From: Chloroflexota bacterium
GTDB lineage: Bacteria > Chloroflexota > Anaerolineae > Anaerolineales > DRMV01
Reading direction: 5' to 3'
DNA: 7,706 nt
Assembly (NCBI GenBank): GCA_013154225.1
Contig: JAADCW010000025.1
Location: 1 to 7,706, forward strand
Shown here: piece after piece, positions 7,126 through 7,706 of the stretch
How positions within the stretch are numbered: position 1 is the first letter of the stretch
Layout of the letters: each line of letters opens with the position of its first letter
Translations under genes and position numbers: made by a program
The notes under the pieces: generated by a model
Databases searched by the model: none
What the model was told of the DNA's origin: nothing
What the model saw: only the letters and a program-made list of their open reading frames with translations

Positions 7126-7632
7126 TTACCGGGCTGTTACTGAAAATACTCGGCTAACAAACGCCGTGCCACTTTCTTGAAATTCCGCGGCCAAAAGCAG
7201 TTTATAAGTGCCTGGTTGATTGAATGTGCATTGCAGTCGAATAACAGTGACCGCATTCATCTTTACTTTCTCCGGTGGCATATAGAAAAGATAGCCGGAA
7301 GAAAATGGCTTCACCTCTGACGGCTCAGGCTCCACCATAATGCAAGCCCACTCCTTTTGCTCATTCTCCTGTTCATTAAGGAGTTCGACTATTGCCGTAT
7401 TCAAATGTGGCTCGTGCTCTCCATGGTTTTCGATGCGGATAAACAAGTCATACGGTTCGTGTAAATGCACCTCACCCTCAGGGTACTGCGCGGTAATTGT
7501 CATCCCACGAGTGAGTTCGCGCACCCAGGCATCACTGCCCTCAAACACTTCCTTGACCTTAAGCATGTTGATACAGCCAAACAAACTAAAAGATATCACC
7601 ACCAACAATCCAAATTTTATTTTCGAGAACAT
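7126..7632 (-). CDS. Putative lipoprotein of unknown function, AT-rich
   Basis: This 168-residue protein is not recognised as a named family. The N-terminus MFSKIKFGLLVVISFSLFGC is a lipoprotein signal peptide: two lysines, a hydrophobic core and a lipobox-like SLFGC, placing lipidated Cys20 at the start of the mature, membrane-anchored, outward-facing protein. The ATG at 7632 is preferred because this signal then starts correctly and GGAGAA lies 9 bases upstream; an in-frame GTG at 7677 would add 15 polar residues that spoil it. The mature part has alternating beta-strand-like stretches, e.g. YDLFIRIENHGEHEP, TVIRLQCTF and YKLLLAAEF, suggestive of an immunoglobulin-like beta sandwich. Cys97 and Cys135 could form a disulfide. 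Base composition is about 45% GC in three sampled 60-base lines against about 65% in queA, and codon choice is correspondingly AT-rich, pointing to horizontal acquisition. It converges on the DUF1232 gene and shares the terminator with it. Confidence 0.72.
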   Translation of the reverse strand: MFSKIKFGLLVVISFSLFGCINMLKVKEVFEGSDAWVRELTRGMTITAQYPEGEVHLHEPYDLFIRIENHGEHEPHLNTAIVELLNEQENEQKEWACIMVEPEPSEVKPFSSGYLFYMPPEKVKMNAVTVIRLQCTFNQPGTYKLLLAAEFQESGTAFVSRVFSVTAR

Positions 7633-7641
7633 TTTGCATAT

Positions 7642-7647
7642 TTCTCC
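7642..7647 (-). promoter_or_regulatory. Shine-Dalgarno choosing the lipoprotein start
   Basis: On the minus strand GGAGAA (complement of 7642-7647) lies 9 bases before the ATG at 7632, supporting the start that puts the lipoprotein signal peptide at the N-terminus. No convincing -35/-10 pair was found in the 74 bases upstream. Confidence 0.6.
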
Positions 7648-7658
7648 ACTGAGGACTT

Positions 7659-7670
7659 GCCTTATAAGGC
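7659..7670. repeat. 12-bp perfect palindrome upstream of the lipoprotein gene
   Basis: GCCTTATAAGGC at 7659-7670 is its own reverse complement. It lies 27 bases upstream of the lipoprotein ATG, within the likely promoter or leader region. It could be an operator for a dimeric regulator or a chance palindrome. Confidence 0.4.
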
Positions 7671-7676
7671 TAACCA

Positions 7677-7706
7677 CCGTTGCGCTGCCATAACAAGTCG
7701 CAACGG
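7677..7706. repeat. Inverted repeat at the right window edge
   Basis: CCGTTGCG (7677-7684) and CGCAACGG (7699-7706) are perfect 8-bp inverted copies separated by 14 bases. The right arm ends exactly at the last base of the window, so the element may continue beyond it. It could be part of a terminator for an upstream gene, a regulator site, or an end of a mobile or recombination element; the sequence visible here does not decide. Confidence 0.5.

Noticed and set aside
7070..7128. Possible attC site directly after the lipoprotein stop on the minus strand (TAACAA start)
   Set aside because: A loosely paired ATGGGCG/CGCCCCAT stem exists, but no matching GTTRRRY end is present, so the pattern is incomplete.

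Overview
The window is a GC-rich bacterial chromosomal segment (roughly 65% GC over most of its length) carrying five gene calls plus the tail of a sixth. The protein styles suggest a member of the Chloroflexota (Anaerolineae-like): a very long multi-GAF histidine kinase with a ComP-like membrane region, a FIST protein, and a compact QueA. These come from recognition of family patterns, not from a database search, so the taxonomic guess is moderate at best. No rRNA, tRNA, CRISPR array or transposase was seen, and no gene-free stretch exceeds 300 bases (the longest is 138-326).

Layout. Positions 1-137 hold the last 44 codons of a plus-strand gene that looks like the C-terminus of a DAO-type FAD-dependent oxidoreductase. 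Positions 138-326 hold a terminator-like hairpin (189-210) and a near-consensus sigma-70-type promoter (TTGCAA, 17 bp, TACAAT at 266-294). Then come three closely packed plus-strand genes: a 1350-residue sensor histidine kinase (327-4379), a FIST-domain protein (4400-5536) and queA (5550-6572). The gaps are 20 and 13 bases, so they are probably co-transcribed. After 88 bases follows a small DUF1232/YkvA-like membrane protein (6661-7005) with its own strong Shine-Dalgarno. A hairpin at 7036-7061, T-flanked on both sides, probably terminates transcription from both directions. A convergent, clearly AT-richer lipoprotein gene (7126-7632, minus strand) fills the right end, preceded by a 12-bp palindrome and a 30-base inverted repeat that ends exactly at the window edge.

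How the genes may work together. The most interesting unit is the kinase-FIST pair. The kinase joins an extracytoplasmic PDZ-like domain, about ten membrane segments, four cytoplasmic GAF domains and a complete HisKA/HATPase core. The third GAF carries the NKXnFX3DE signature seen in cyclic-nucleotide-binding GAF domains. FIST is a predicted small-ligand sensory module often found in signal-transduction proteins. Here it stands alone, immediately downstream of the kinase. No response regulator lies in the window, so the output is unknown. queA (tRNA queuosine synthesis) looks like a housekeeping passenger in the same transcript. The lipoprotein gene has different base composition and is likely of recent foreign origin.
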